Notes: generated by a model not told the origin, from the sequence alone. A stretch of 64,000 nucleotides of DNA from Fictibacillus phosphorivorans (GCF_023715845.1 NZ_JAMBOR010000010.1:62001-126000), one strand, 5' to 3'. Positions 8,870-16,550 are shown, counted from the first letter of the stretch. Numbers and translations are program-made.

Positions 8870-9538
8870 ATGAAAATAGGAATTATCCATGCAACCTGCA
8901 ACGCCGTACCAGCCTTGAATGCAGCATTCAAGCAGCTGGCTCCGGACGTAACCGTTTTAAACTTTGTTGACGAAAATATTCAGTATCACGCTAACCGGAT
9001 CAACGGGCTCGATGATAAATTATTCCGGGATTTTGTCCATATGGCCGGCAAAGCCCAGGAAGCGGGAGTGGATGCAATCCTTGTAGCCTGCACCGTCCTG
9101 ACGCCTGTCGTTGATACGGTGAAGCCGTTTATATCCGTGCCGATCTTTGCGGTGGACCGCCCGATGCTCGAAAAGGCCGTTACCCATCACAGGAAAATAG
9201 GCGTCGTCGCCACAACCGCCCCATCAGGACCGGCAACAAAAGCCCAGCTCGTAAAGCTTGCGGGTGAATGGGGCCAAGACATTGAAGTGGAAACAGAGAT
9301 CGTCACGCAGGCGATGACGGCTTTAAAGGCCGGGGACGAAGAAGAACATAATCAGCTCAACCGTCTGGCGGCAGCGGAACTTCAGAAAAGAGGATGCGAA
9401 GTCATCATCCTTGCCCAGATCACTCAGGCTTGCGCAGAAGATGAAACGAGTGAGTTAGGCCTGCCGGTGTTAACGAGTCCGAAAGAAGCGGTAAACGAGA
9501 TCATCCGTGTATTGGCACAGGATAAAGTAAACACGTAG
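8870..9538 (+). CDS. Asp/Glu/hydantoin racemase-family protein lacking the second catalytic Cys
   Basis: A 222-residue Asp/Glu racemase-fold protein. The first half carries C74 in LVACTVL, matching the first catalytic cysteine. In the second half the usual cysteine strand reads VIILAQITQA, with Gln183 in place of Cys, and the nearest cysteine is C188. A two-base racemase mechanism is therefore doubtful. Members of this fold also act as decarboxylases, isomerases or in maleate hydration. In this operon, which lacks a recognisable OtnI isomerase, it could fill an isomerase step, but that is speculation. An AGAGGAG site precedes the ATG. Confidence 0.75.
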   Translation: MKIGIIHATCNAVPALNAAFKQLAPDVTVLNFVDENIQYHANRINGLDDKLFRDFVHMAGKAQEAGVDAILVACTVLTPVVDTVKPFISVPIFAVDRPMLEKAVTHHRKIGVVATTAPSGPATKAQLVKLAGEWGQDIEVETEIVTQAMTALKAGDEEEHNQLNRLAAAELQKRGCEVIILAQITQACAEDETSELGLPVLTSPKEAVNEIIRVLAQDKVNT

Positions 9539-9594
9539 ATAAGTAAAACCAATCCGGTCTGGCATAAAATCGAAATAAAAAAGGAGAGTTTTCA

Positions 9595-10524
9595 ATGAAA
9601 GTGAGTTTTGTTGGATTAGGCGTAATGGGAACGGGAATGGCATTCAACCTTGCAAAAGGTGAAAAAGAAGGGGAGTATGAGTACCTCGTGTGCGACGCAA
9701 ACCCCGCTGCATTGGAGCAATTTACTTCACAGGGGATCACCACCACCAATAACATCCTTGATACTGCAGACAGTGATTATCTCTTCCTCTGCCTGCCGGA
9801 CCTGGAGATTGTCAAAAATGTGATCGTCGGGGAAAAAGGTGTGCTGCATCATATGAAGCCGGGACAAACGATTGTTGATTTTAGCACGATCAGCTATCTG
9901 GGGGCCGTCGAAATCGCGGAAGCCTGCAGGGAGAAAGGCGTTGAATATATGGACTGCCCGATTTCCGGTCATCCGAGAACGACGGTCGAAGGAACGCTTA
10001 CCATCATGTGCGGCGGAAGCGAGGAACTGTTCAATACGATTAAGCCAATGCTTGACCGGATGGGGAAACAAATCCTCTATATGGGAGATCACGGTGCCGG
10101 ACAACTGACCAAGATGATCAATAACTGCGTATTGAATATATGCTGCGCAAGCTTCAGCGAACTTTTGCCGGTAGGCGTGAAGCTAGGGCTCGATCCCGAG
10201 AAGCTCGGTGACGTATTGATGACGGCAACCGGATCGAGTTTTGCATCAAAGACATTGATTCCGAAGGTGCTGGAAGGGAATTTCGAACATAGTTTCTCCC
10301 TTGAACGGGCCTATAAGGACATGGAAAGCATGAACGAAGTATTGATGAAATACCAAGTGCCGCTTCCAACCTTGAGTGGGACGATGCAGACTTATCAGCT
10401 TGCCCTGCAGAACGGTCAGGGTGATTTCTATAAACATGCGATGATCCGCTACTTTGAGGATCTTCTCGGAGTAAAGGTACGGAAGAAGAGCTACCAGGAA
10501 GCGGAAGCTGAATTGGTCAATTAA
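9595..10524 (+). CDS. NAD-dependent hydroxyacid dehydrogenase, 3-hydroxyisobutyrate/L-threonate dehydrogenase family
   Basis: A beta-hydroxyacid dehydrogenase of 309 residues. It has the Rossmann motif GLGVMGTG at 7-14, the substrate-binding block DCPISGHPRTTVEGTLTIMCGG at about 120-141 and the catalytic lysine K173 in GAGQLTKMINN. It belongs to the family of 3-hydroxyisobutyrate, tartronate-semialdehyde and L-threonate (LtnD) dehydrogenases. The next two genes are a DUF1537 kinase and a class II aldolase, the usual partners of LtnD-type enzymes in four-carbon acid-sugar pathways. Oxidation of a tetronate is therefore the best guess. The start is preceded by AAAGGAGAG. Confidence 0.85.
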   Translation: MKVSFVGLGVMGTGMAFNLAKGEKEGEYEYLVCDANPAALEQFTSQGITTTNNILDTADSDYLFLCLPDLEIVKNVIVGEKGVLHHMKPGQTIVDFSTISYLGAVEIAEACREKGVEYMDCPISGHPRTTVEGTLTIMCGGSEELFNTIKPMLDRMGKQILYMGDHGAGQLTKMINNCVLNICCASFSELLPVGVKLGLDPEKLGDVLMTATGSSFASKTLIPKVLEGNFEHSFSLERAYKDMESMNEVLMKYQVPLPTLSGTMQTYQLALQNGQGDFYKHAMIRYFEDLLGVKVRKKSYQEAEAELVN

Positions 10525-10547
10525 AAAAATATAAGGAGGTGTCCCGT

Positions 10548-11777
10548 TTGCGCTTTGGAGTAATTGCAGATGATTTTACAGGCGGCAGCGACATCGCCTC
10601 TTTTTTTGTTAAGGGCGGTCTCAGCACCGTTTTATATACGGAGGTGCCTGATAGCGGCGCAGCGCCTGACGCTGAGGTATGTGTCATAGCCTTGAAAACC
10701 CGAACCCAGAATCGAAACGGTGCGGTCAGCGATTCCCTCGAGGCGATTCGCTGGCTTAAAGAACAGGGGGCAAAACAGTTTTATATTAAATACTGTTCAA
10801 CCTTTGATTCTACCCCCGAGGGAAATATTGGTCCGATTTGTGATGCGGTTATGGAAGAGCTTAATGTGCCTTATACAATTCTATGTCCGGCCCTTCCGGT
10901 GAATGGCCGAACTGTCAGAAATGGGTGTTTATTTGTAAACGGGGTTCCATTGCATGAGAGCCCGATGAAGAATCATCCGCTGACGCCTATGCTGGATTGT
11001 GATCTCGCCCGCTTAATGGATCCGCAAAGTTCATTTCCCAGTGTGAAAATCCCGGCTGATGCAAGCGAAGAAGAAGTGAATGAACAACTGGTAAAACTGG
11101 AAAGGGAACATTCGCATTTCTATCTCATACCGGATTACGAGAAGGAAGAAGACGCGGAAAAGCTAGTTGAAGTGTTCGGGGGTCTCAGGCTCCTCACCGG
11201 CGGAAGCGGTCTTGCATATCCTTTGGCGAAAATGTATGAGGAACATGGAGAAGCCGGCAGATTTGGCCCTTCTCATTCCCATGCTATCCTTTTAGCAGGA
11301 AGCTGCAGTGAAGCGACCCGGAACCAGATTAAAGAATTCGAACAGTCAGGCGGCAGAACCTATTTCATGGACCCCCTTAAACTGCTTTCAGGTGAGGAAT
11401 CGGTCGAAAGAATATGGGATATGATTTCACAGCACTCAGGAGAATCCATCCTGATCTACAGCAGCGAGACACCTGAGAAGGTGCGGGATATTCAGCAGCA
11501 AGGCAAGGAAGAAGTGGCAGAAAGGCTGGAAAAAGCAATGGCAGAATTAGCAGAACGCGCGGTTCAAGCCAGCTTTCACAGGATCATTGTGGCAGGCGGA
11601 GAAACAAGCGGGGCCGTGGGGAAAAGGCTTGGTTATAAGGGATATCATATCGGGGACAGTATTTCACCAGGCGTGCCCGTCATGATCCCGATTGAAGATC
11701 GGCGCATCCGTGTCGTATTTAAAAGCGGAAACTTCGGGAAATCCGATTTTTTCCTTCAAGCCTTATCGTTAACATAA
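10548..11777 (+). CDS. Four-carbon acid sugar kinase, DUF1537 family (OtnK/LtnK/DtnK-like)
   Basis: A 409-residue kinase of the DUF1537 family. The N-terminal domain carries GVIADDFTGGSD and the block KYCSTFDSTPEGNIG; the C-terminal nucleotide-binding domain carries IIVAGGETSGAV and SPGVPVM. Characterised members phosphorylate L-threonate, D-threonate or 3-oxo-tetronate. The start chosen is TTG at 10548, eight bases after AAGGAGG. The in-frame GTG at 10539 overlaps that ribosome binding site and is rejected. It probably phosphorylates the keto acid formed by the preceding dehydrogenase for cleavage by the next gene product. Confidence 0.87.
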   Translation: MRFGVIADDFTGGSDIASFFVKGGLSTVLYTEVPDSGAAPDAEVCVIALKTRTQNRNGAVSDSLEAIRWLKEQGAKQFYIKYCSTFDSTPEGNIGPICDAVMEELNVPYTILCPALPVNGRTVRNGCLFVNGVPLHESPMKNHPLTPMLDCDLARLMDPQSSFPSVKIPADASEEEVNEQLVKLEREHSHFYLIPDYEKEEDAEKLVEVFGGLRLLTGGSGLAYPLAKMYEEHGEAGRFGPSHSHAILLAGSCSEATRNQIKEFEQSGGRTYFMDPLKLLSGEESVERIWDMISQHSGESILIYSSETPEKVRDIQQQGKEEVAERLEKAMAELAERAVQASFHRIIVAGGETSGAVGKRLGYKGYHIGDSISPGVPVMIPIEDRRIRVVFKSGNFGKSDFFLQALSLT

Positions 11778-11793
11778 GAGAGAAGGGGAATAT

Positions 11794-12399
11794 ATGGAGC
11801 AAACATTAGACACAAAGATCAAAGAGGCGATCTGGACCGCAAACAATCTCTTTAAACGCGGGAAAGCAACTGGAAGTGTCGCGAACCTGAGTTTCCTGCA
11901 TGAAGGGAACATGTATGTAACTGCTACCGGGACATGTTTTGGAAACCTGAAGCCGGAGGAGTTTGCCGTCCTCGACATAGAAGGCGTCCGATTGAATGAA
12001 ACAAAACCAAGCAAAGAATGGCCACTGCACTTGTCGGTCTACAAAGCAAAACCGGATGCCAGTGCCGTTTTGCATGTGCACAGTACGTATAGTGTACTTT
12101 GGAGCTGCCTTTCCGGGCTGAATGAATCGGACTGCATGCCCAATCATACTCCATACCTGAAAATGAAGCTGGGAACAGTCGGCCTCATTCCTTACGAAAA
12201 ACCTGGCAGTCAAGAATTGTTCAATGCTTTCGATAAACGCGTCCATACAAGTGACGGATGGCTGCTTAGCCATCATGGGCCGGTAGTACCGGGAAAAGGA
12301 ATCATGGAAGCATTTTATGCATTAGAAGAGTTGGAGGAGAGTGCGCATATTGCCTGGGAGCTTCGAAAGCTGGCTACGGGAGTGACTAGGTACGAGTGA
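11794..12399 (+). CDS. Class II aldolase/adducin family, OtnC-like decarboxylating aldolase
   Basis: A 201-residue zinc-dependent class II aldolase. The zinc ligands are visible as HVHSTYS (two His) and a later HHGPV block, with a likely acid residue in KEWPLHL. OtnC, of this family, converts 3-oxo-tetronate 4-phosphate to dihydroxyacetone phosphate and CO2; fuculose- and ribulose-phosphate aldolases are the alternatives. Pairing with a DUF1537 kinase 16 bases upstream favours the OtnC role. It is the last gene of the island and is followed by a weak hairpin. Confidence 0.85.
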   Translation: MEQTLDTKIKEAIWTANNLFKRGKATGSVANLSFLHEGNMYVTATGTCFGNLKPEEFAVLDIEGVRLNETKPSKEWPLHLSVYKAKPDASAVLHVHSTYSVLWSCLSGLNESDCMPNHTPYLKMKLGTVGLIPYEKPGSQELFNAFDKRVHTSDGWLLSHHGPVVPGKGIMEAFYALEELEESAHIAWELRKLATGVTRYE

Positions 12400-12412
12400 T
12401 GTAAGCCTCTTG

Positions 12413-12454
12413 TCCATCATGTTAGCTGCCCTTAGTGATGGATTTGCTTTTCAT
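12413..12454 (+). terminator. Weak hairpin closing the catabolic island
   Basis: TCCATCA at 12413-12419 pairs with TGATGGA at 12436-12442, loop of 16 bases, followed by a T-rich TTTGCTTTTC tract. The long loop makes it a weak candidate. Confidence 0.35.
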
Positions 12455-12455
12455 T

Positions 12456-12707
12456 TGATATCAACTTGAAATGCGTAAATGAAGTCAGTTTTTCAGGCAA
12501 CCTGGATATGCGAAAATAATGATTATTTGAATTAGACGAGTTTTATCACACACTTGCTATATGTTCTGGTAAAGAGAGGAATTTGGTCATTGATTCAGCA
12601 GATGAATGCCCATTTAAATAGAATATGAATACTAAGTTTAGCTGCCAAGTATAACTTATTATTGAATATAAAGACTCTTTGTTTTTCCTCAGTCTAGTTT
12701 TAAAATT
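12456..12707. other. AT-rich intergenic spacer, no gene recognised
   Basis: About 250 bases between the island and the yhjE-like gene. No open frame with a ribosome binding site, no RNA motif and no mobile-element end is seen. Base composition drops here from the GC-rich island to the AT-richer level of the rest of the window, so the boundary of a transferred segment may lie in it. Confidence 0.4.
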
Positions 12708-12733
12708 GTTAACGATGGCAACGATGAGGGTAT
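12708..12733 (+). promoter_or_regulatory. Possible sigma-B-type promoter of the yhjE-like gene
   Basis: GTTAAC (12708-12713) and GGGTAT (12728-12733) are 14 bases apart. The -10 matches the sigma-B consensus fully; the -35 matches GTTTAA at four of six places. It lies 24 bases before the start codon. Confidence 0.35.
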
Positions 12734-12757
12734 GAGGAAGAAAAGGGTGAGCGAACG

Positions 12758-13363
12758 ATGGATTGGAAAAACTGGCAGCAATACTTTACAGAAGAAAACG
12801 TACTCAAACTACTTGATCAATACAGGGACCTTGGTTTTTTACCAGGCATTCTATTACCTATGTTGGAATCGTTTATTCCAATCCTACCTTTATTCCTTTT
12901 TGTAGCAGGTAATGCAGCTGCATATGGATTTTGGTTAGGTTTTATCTACTCTTGGATAGGGGTCTGTTTAGGTTCTTCAATTGTCTTTTTGTTGGTTCGT
13001 AAATATGGTCAAAAACGGTTTTTGAACTTTCTAAACAGATATACGAGTACAACGCGTATGCTGAGTTGGATGGAACGTCACGGATTTGGGATGCTTTTCT
13101 TGATCTATTGTTTTCCATTTACCCCTTCAGCAATCGTAAATATTGTGGGAGGACTCTCACGGATTCATAAAAAAACGTTCTTTTTAGCCTTAGCACTTGG
13201 AAAACTAGTCATGATTGCCATCGTCTCATTCATCGGCTACGACTTTTTAGATGTTTTAAAAAGCCCGCTGAAGTTAGGATTGATTGTTTTTGGAATCTTT
13301 GTTTTATGGTTAGGCGGCAAAGTGGTAGAATCCCGATTAAAACAATCAGAACATCAGGCATGA
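12758..13363 (+). CDS. TVP38/TMEM64 (VTT/DedA-like) membrane protein, YhjE-like
   Basis: A 201-residue membrane protein of the VTT/SNARE-associated family, with the family block LPMLESFIPILPLFLFVAGN near residue 35, a GFWLGFIYSWIGVCLGS segment and the FCFPFTPSAIVN-like region (YCFPFTPSAIVNIVGG). About five membrane segments are visible. The family is proposed to act as lipid scramblases or transporters in the cytoplasmic membrane. B. subtilis YhjE is of similar length and lies near yhjD and addB, which fits the neighbourhood here. GAAAAGGGTGAGCG precedes the ATG. The stop codon lies inside the terminator stem. Confidence 0.8.
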   Translation: MDWKNWQQYFTEENVLKLLDQYRDLGFLPGILLPMLESFIPILPLFLFVAGNAAAYGFWLGFIYSWIGVCLGSSIVFLLVRKYGQKRFLNFLNRYTSTTRMLSWMERHGFGMLFLIYCFPFTPSAIVNIVGGLSRIHKKTFFLALALGKLVMIAIVSFIGYDFLDVLKSPLKLGLIVFGIFVLWLGGKVVESRLKQSEHQA

Positions 13364-13384
13364 TTCATTGCTTGGTGTTTTTTT
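13351..13384 (+). terminator. Rho-independent terminator overlapping the yhjE-like stop
   Basis: Ten-base stem (13351-13360 with 13369-13378, two G-T pairs), eight-base loop containing the stop codon, and a run of T at 13378-13384. Confidence 0.75.
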
Positions 13385-13412
13385 ATGCGTATTTTTTAAA
13401 AACTAGTGCACT

Positions 13413-13523
13413 TTGAGCGAAAAAAGATGATCTTGAGCGAAACTAGAGCAAGTTTGAGCGCAGGGAGAGATTCTTGAGCGAAACTTGGCATTGTTGAGCG
13501 AAACTCAGAAATTCTGAGCGAAC
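13413..13523. repeat. Array of six TTGAGCG(AAA) motifs at a 20-21-base period
   Basis: TTGAGCG occurs at 13413, 13433, 13454, 13474 and 13494, and CTGAGCG at 13514. Five of the six copies are followed by an A, usually AAA or AAC. The 9-13 bases between copies differ. The period is 20, 21, 20, 20, 20, about two helical turns. It lies between the yhjE terminator and the methionine aminopeptidase gene. Function is unknown; a protein-binding array or a decayed repeat family is possible. Confidence 0.8.
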
Positions 13524-13646
13524 GTGTAACAAATATAAAAAGACGTACCGTAAAACATCTTTTCAAGACACAAAGCAAGCCGCACTTATGATTCACGCAG
13601 AACTTTTCCTCCGAATATAGTTTAAGAAAGGAAGGGAGAGGGCGGT

Positions 13647-14396
13647 TTGGTAGAGATTAAATCCGATAAACAAATAGAGAAGATGAAACGTGCCGGAGCG
13701 ATCCTTGCTGAATGTCATAAAGCTTTGAGTAAAAAAATACAACCTGGTATTACTTCAGCAGAGCTTGATCAGTTTGTGGAAGACTTTCTTCACGAAAGAG
13801 GTGCAAAACCTGCACAAAAGGGGTATATGGGTTACCCTTTCGCAACGTGTGCATCCGTGAACAATGAGGTGTGCCATGGTCTTCCGAATCGTAAGCCATT
13901 AAAAAACGGAGATATTCTTACCGTCGATTTTGTTGTGGACCTGGATGGCTGGTTGGCTGATTCCGCATGGTCATATGGAGTCGGAACGATCACGCCAGAA
14001 TCACAGCGGTTAATGAAAGCCACAAAAAAGGCCCTATATAAAGGAATTGAACAGGCACAGCCAGGTAACCGGCTAGGAGATATAGGATATGCGATCGAAT
14101 CGTATGCTTATCAAAAAGGATATTCCATCGTGAGAGAATACATCGGTCATGGGATAGGCCGAAGAATACATGAAGAACCAGAAGTACATCATGTTGGCGA
14201 ACGAAATTCAGGAATGAAATTAAAGGAAGGGATGGTGATCACGATCGAACCCATTTTCACTCAAGGGCTCCCATTTATAGCGATGGGTTCAGACGGCTGG
14301 ACAGCATTAACGTTTGACGGAAGCCTGTCAGCTCAATATGAGCATACCGTAGCTATAACGAGAGAGGGACCGATTATTTTAACAGAACAAGCTTAA
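13647..14396 (+). CDS. map: Methionine aminopeptidase, second (YflG-like) form
   Basis: Type I methionine aminopeptidase of 249 residues, which removes the start methionine from nascent proteins. The five metal ligands are all visible: D94, D105, H168, E201 and E232, and H77 is in the substrate pocket block EVCHGLP. Length equals that of the accessory B. subtilis enzyme YflG. The housekeeping map normally lies in the ribosomal-protein region, so this is probably the second copy. The start is TTG at 13647, preceded by GAAAGGAAGGGAGAGG. A strong terminator follows. Confidence 0.88.
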   Translation: MVEIKSDKQIEKMKRAGAILAECHKALSKKIQPGITSAELDQFVEDFLHERGAKPAQKGYMGYPFATCASVNNEVCHGLPNRKPLKNGDILTVDFVVDLDGWLADSAWSYGVGTITPESQRLMKATKKALYKGIEQAQPGNRLGDIGYAIESYAYQKGYSIVREYIGHGIGRRIHEEPEVHHVGERNSGMKLKEGMVITIEPIFTQGLPFIAMGSDGWTALTFDGSLSAQYEHTVAITREGPIILTEQA

Positions 14397-14405
14397 AAAT
14401 GATTT

Positions 14406-14444
14406 AGCCGCATATTCTTTTAATAAGAAATGCGGCTATCTTTT
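14406..14444 (+). terminator. Rho-independent terminator after map
   Basis: AGCCGCAT (14406-14413) pairs perfectly with ATGCGGCT (14430-14437), followed by ATCTTTTGTTT. Confidence 0.8.
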
Positions 14445-14472
14445 GTTTCTATAATTATTTTTTAAAAGTTAC

Positions 14473-14502
14473 TTGACATAAACAAGTTACTAGTTGTAAT
14501 AT
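14473..14502 (+). promoter_or_regulatory. Sigma-A promoter of the doxX gene with flanking AAGTTACT repeats
   Basis: -35 TTGACA at 14473-14478, spacer of 18, -10 TAATAT at 14497-14502. The octamer AAGTTACT occurs at 14466-14473 and again at 14484-14491, once on each side of the -35, which suggests an operator for a MarR/DUF24-type repressor. The repressor is not identified. Confidence 0.65.
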
Positions 14503-14551
14503 ACTAACATAAAGTAAGTAAAAATAAACGTCAGAAAGAGGGTATTATACA

Positions 14552-14953
14552 ATGTTATCAGTAGGATTACTTATTATTCGTCTTGTTGTAGGTCTGTCTC
14601 TTGCAGCACATGGCATGCAAAAATTATTTGGCTGGTTCGGAGGCTATGGATTAAAAGGAACAGGAAGCTGGTTGGAATCCATTGGTATAAAGCCAGGTTA
14701 TACTATGGCCTTAATCGCAGGTCTTGCAGAATTTGCAGGAGGATTGCTTTTCGCGGCAGGACTTTTTACAGAAATAGGAGCACTTTTGATCGCCGCCACT
14801 ATGCTTGTTGCTATCCTAAAAGTTCACTTGCAGAACGGTTTTTGGGTAACTGCTAACGGATATGAATTCAATCTCGTTCTTATATCAGTAGTGGTAGGAG
14901 TCGCTTTAACGGGAGCGGGTACTTATTCACTGGATTATTTATGGCTGAAATAG
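14552..14953 (+). CDS. DoxX family membrane protein
   Basis: A 133-residue protein with four hydrophobic segments. The N-terminal LLIIRLVVGLSLAAHGMQKLFGWFGG block with AHGxQKLF is the DoxX signature. DoxX relatives such as CatD and MhqP in B. subtilis are induced by quinones or thiol stress, but their activity is not well defined. It is a single-gene unit with its own promoter and terminator. The ATG follows AGAAAGAGGG. The paired repeats over its promoter suggest that it is repressed until a stress signal arrives, by analogy with those relatives. Confidence 0.85.
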   Translation: MLSVGLLIIRLVVGLSLAAHGMQKLFGWFGGYGLKGTGSWLESIGIKPGYTMALIAGLAEFAGGLLFAAGLFTEIGALLIAATMLVAILKVHLQNGFWVTANGYEFNLVLISVVVGVALTGAGTYSLDYLWLK

Positions 14954-14977
14954 GGAAATAGAATAAAAAATAGGGAG

Positions 14978-15006
14978 AAAACCATCTGTTTCAGGTGGTT
15001 TTTTCT
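14978..15006 (+). terminator. Rho-independent terminator after doxX
   Basis: AAAACCATCT (14978-14987) pairs with AGGTGGTTTT (14993-15002), one G-T pair, loop of five, then a T-rich tail. Confidence 0.8.
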
Positions 15007-15090
15007 TTATGAAAATCGTCATCCTATAAATAAGTTAAAAAAGCTTAAAAAGACTGTATTTCTTTCATAGTCATGTATAGAAAAATCACT

Positions 15091-15096
15091 TATAAT
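15091..15096 (+). promoter_or_regulatory. -10 element of the mgtE promoter
   Basis: A consensus TATAAT lies 32 bases before the mgtE start. No good -35 is visible at 17 bases. The whole leader is under 125 bases after the upstream terminator, so there is no room for an M-box magnesium riboswitch. Confidence 0.4.
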
Positions 15097-15127
15097 GAAT
15101 GAGTATTTTATAAGGAGGTGACGTTCC

Positions 15128-16486
15128 TTGTTTAAAGAGATGTCAGAAAACCAGATTTTATTGTATGTAATCAAAAACCTAAAAGAGCTTCGAAAAAAAG
15201 AATTTCAGCTGCTTATTGATGAACTTCACCCTTATGATATTGCAAATGTCTATAAGGATTTGCCGGAAAAACATAGGCATAAGTTCGTAACGTTCTTAAC
15301 GACTAAACAGATTGCCTCATTGATTCAAGAACTTGAAAGTGATCTTCAGATGGAGATTCTGCATAAATTAGGCATCGAACGGTCATCTCATATCATGAAC
15401 TTGATGGAAAATGATGATCTGGCGGATTTGCTTAGTAATCTGGATGTAAACGAAATTCAAGACTTTTTATCCTCCATGAAAGCAGACGAATCTAAATCGG
15501 TTCAGAGCTTGATGCAATATGACTCAGATACGGCCGGCGGAATCATGACGAATCGTTTTGTTTGGATTCCAAAAGTCTATACGGTTCGAGATGCCGTTGA
15601 GAAGCTCAAAACCTTTGCTGGATTTGCTGAGAACATCTATTATCTTTATGTAATTGATGAAGAAAAAAAGCTGGTTGGTGTTGTTTCTTACAGAGACCTG
15701 CTTCTTGCTGAAATGGATGAAAAGATCGAAGACATCATGTATAACAGGGTCATAGCTGTACCAGCAGAAATGGACCAGGAAGAAGTTGCACGTACGATTG
15801 AACGATATGACTTCATTGCCGTTCCCGTTATTGACGATCAGGAGAGGCTGATCGGGATTGTTACCGTCGATGATGTTCTTGATGTCTTAATTGAAGAAGC
15901 AAATGAAGATATCGAAAAGCTATCAGCGACCGGTAAATCAATTGACTTTCAGACTAGTGCGATTGTAGCTTCTTATCGCCGTCTGCCTTGGCTGATCCTG
16001 CTGCTCTTTATTGGTATTTTATCTGGAAGTATCATCAGCACATTTGAAGGGACCATCGAAAAAGCGGTTGCCTTGACCTATTTTATGCCGATGATTGCAG
16101 GTATGACCGGAAATACAGGTACCCAATCCCTTGCCGTTGTTGTTCGTGGATTAGTCTCACACGATATTGACCGAGCAACGATCATGAAGCTGATCATGCG
16201 TGAGTTTGGTGTAGGACTTATTATCGGAATTACATGCGGAGTTCTCATTGCAATTGTCGCTTTCTTATGGAAAGGCAACCTCATTTTAGGGCTTGTTGTA
16301 GGAAGTTCTCTATTCTTCACCTTAATTATCGGAACGCTTGCTGGGACATTGATTCCTTTATTGTTGTATCGCTTAAAAGTAGACCCAGCTGTTGCATCAG
16401 GGCCTTTGATTACAACACTGAATGATATTTTCTCATTATTTGTCTATTTTGGAACAGCCACTATGTTTTTATCAAAACTCTTATAA
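15128..16486 (+). CDS. mgtE: Magnesium transporter MgtE
   Basis: A 452-residue magnesium channel/transporter. Order of parts: N-terminal superhelical domain (about 1-130), two CBS domains (about 135-255; blocks YDSDTAGGIMTNRF and VPVIDDQERLIGIVTVDDV), a linker helix, and five membrane helices from about residue 285 with the family block MPMIAGMTGNTGTQSLAVVVRG forming the ion pore. Length and motifs are standard. It starts at TTG 15128, preceded by AAGGAGGTGA. Cytosolic magnesium normally closes the channel through the N and CBS domains. Unlike B. subtilis mgtE it has no M-box leader. Confidence 0.93.
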   Translation: MFKEMSENQILLYVIKNLKELRKKEFQLLIDELHPYDIANVYKDLPEKHRHKFVTFLTTKQIASLIQELESDLQMEILHKLGIERSSHIMNLMENDDLADLLSNLDVNEIQDFLSSMKADESKSVQSLMQYDSDTAGGIMTNRFVWIPKVYTVRDAVEKLKTFAGFAENIYYLYVIDEEKKLVGVVSYRDLLLAEMDEKIEDIMYNRVIAVPAEMDQEEVARTIERYDFIAVPVIDDQERLIGIVTVDDVLDVLIEEANEDIEKLSATGKSIDFQTSAIVASYRRLPWLILLLFIGILSGSIISTFEGTIEKAVALTYFMPMIAGMTGNTGTQSLAVVVRGLVSHDIDRATIMKLIMREFGVGLIIGITCGVLIAIVAFLWKGNLILGLVVGSSLFFTLIIGTLAGTLIPLLLYRLKVDPAVASGPLITTLNDIFSLFVYFGTATMFLSKLL

Positions 16487-16498
16487 AATAGTGAAAAG

Positions 16499-16550
16499 AT
16501 ACCGAAATTGGTCAGCGGCGCAAGCCTTTCGATCAATTTCGGTATTTTTT
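16499..16550 (+). terminator. Rho-independent terminator after mgtE
   Basis: ATACCGAAATTG (16499-16510) pairs perfectly with CAATTTCGGTAT (16534-16545), followed by T residues. Confidence 0.85.

Noticed and set aside
13413-13523. Possible small CRISPR array
   Set aside because: The repeat is only about 7-10 bases and the period 20-21, far too short for CRISPR repeats and spacers; no cas gene is present.
13396-13596. Minus-strand open frame of 66 codons across the TTGAGCG array
   Set aside because: No ribosome binding site, and its codons arise from the repeated motif; no resemblance to a known protein.
14954-15127. M-box magnesium riboswitch upstream of mgtE
   Set aside because: The leader is too short after the upstream terminator and none of the M-box core blocks is present.
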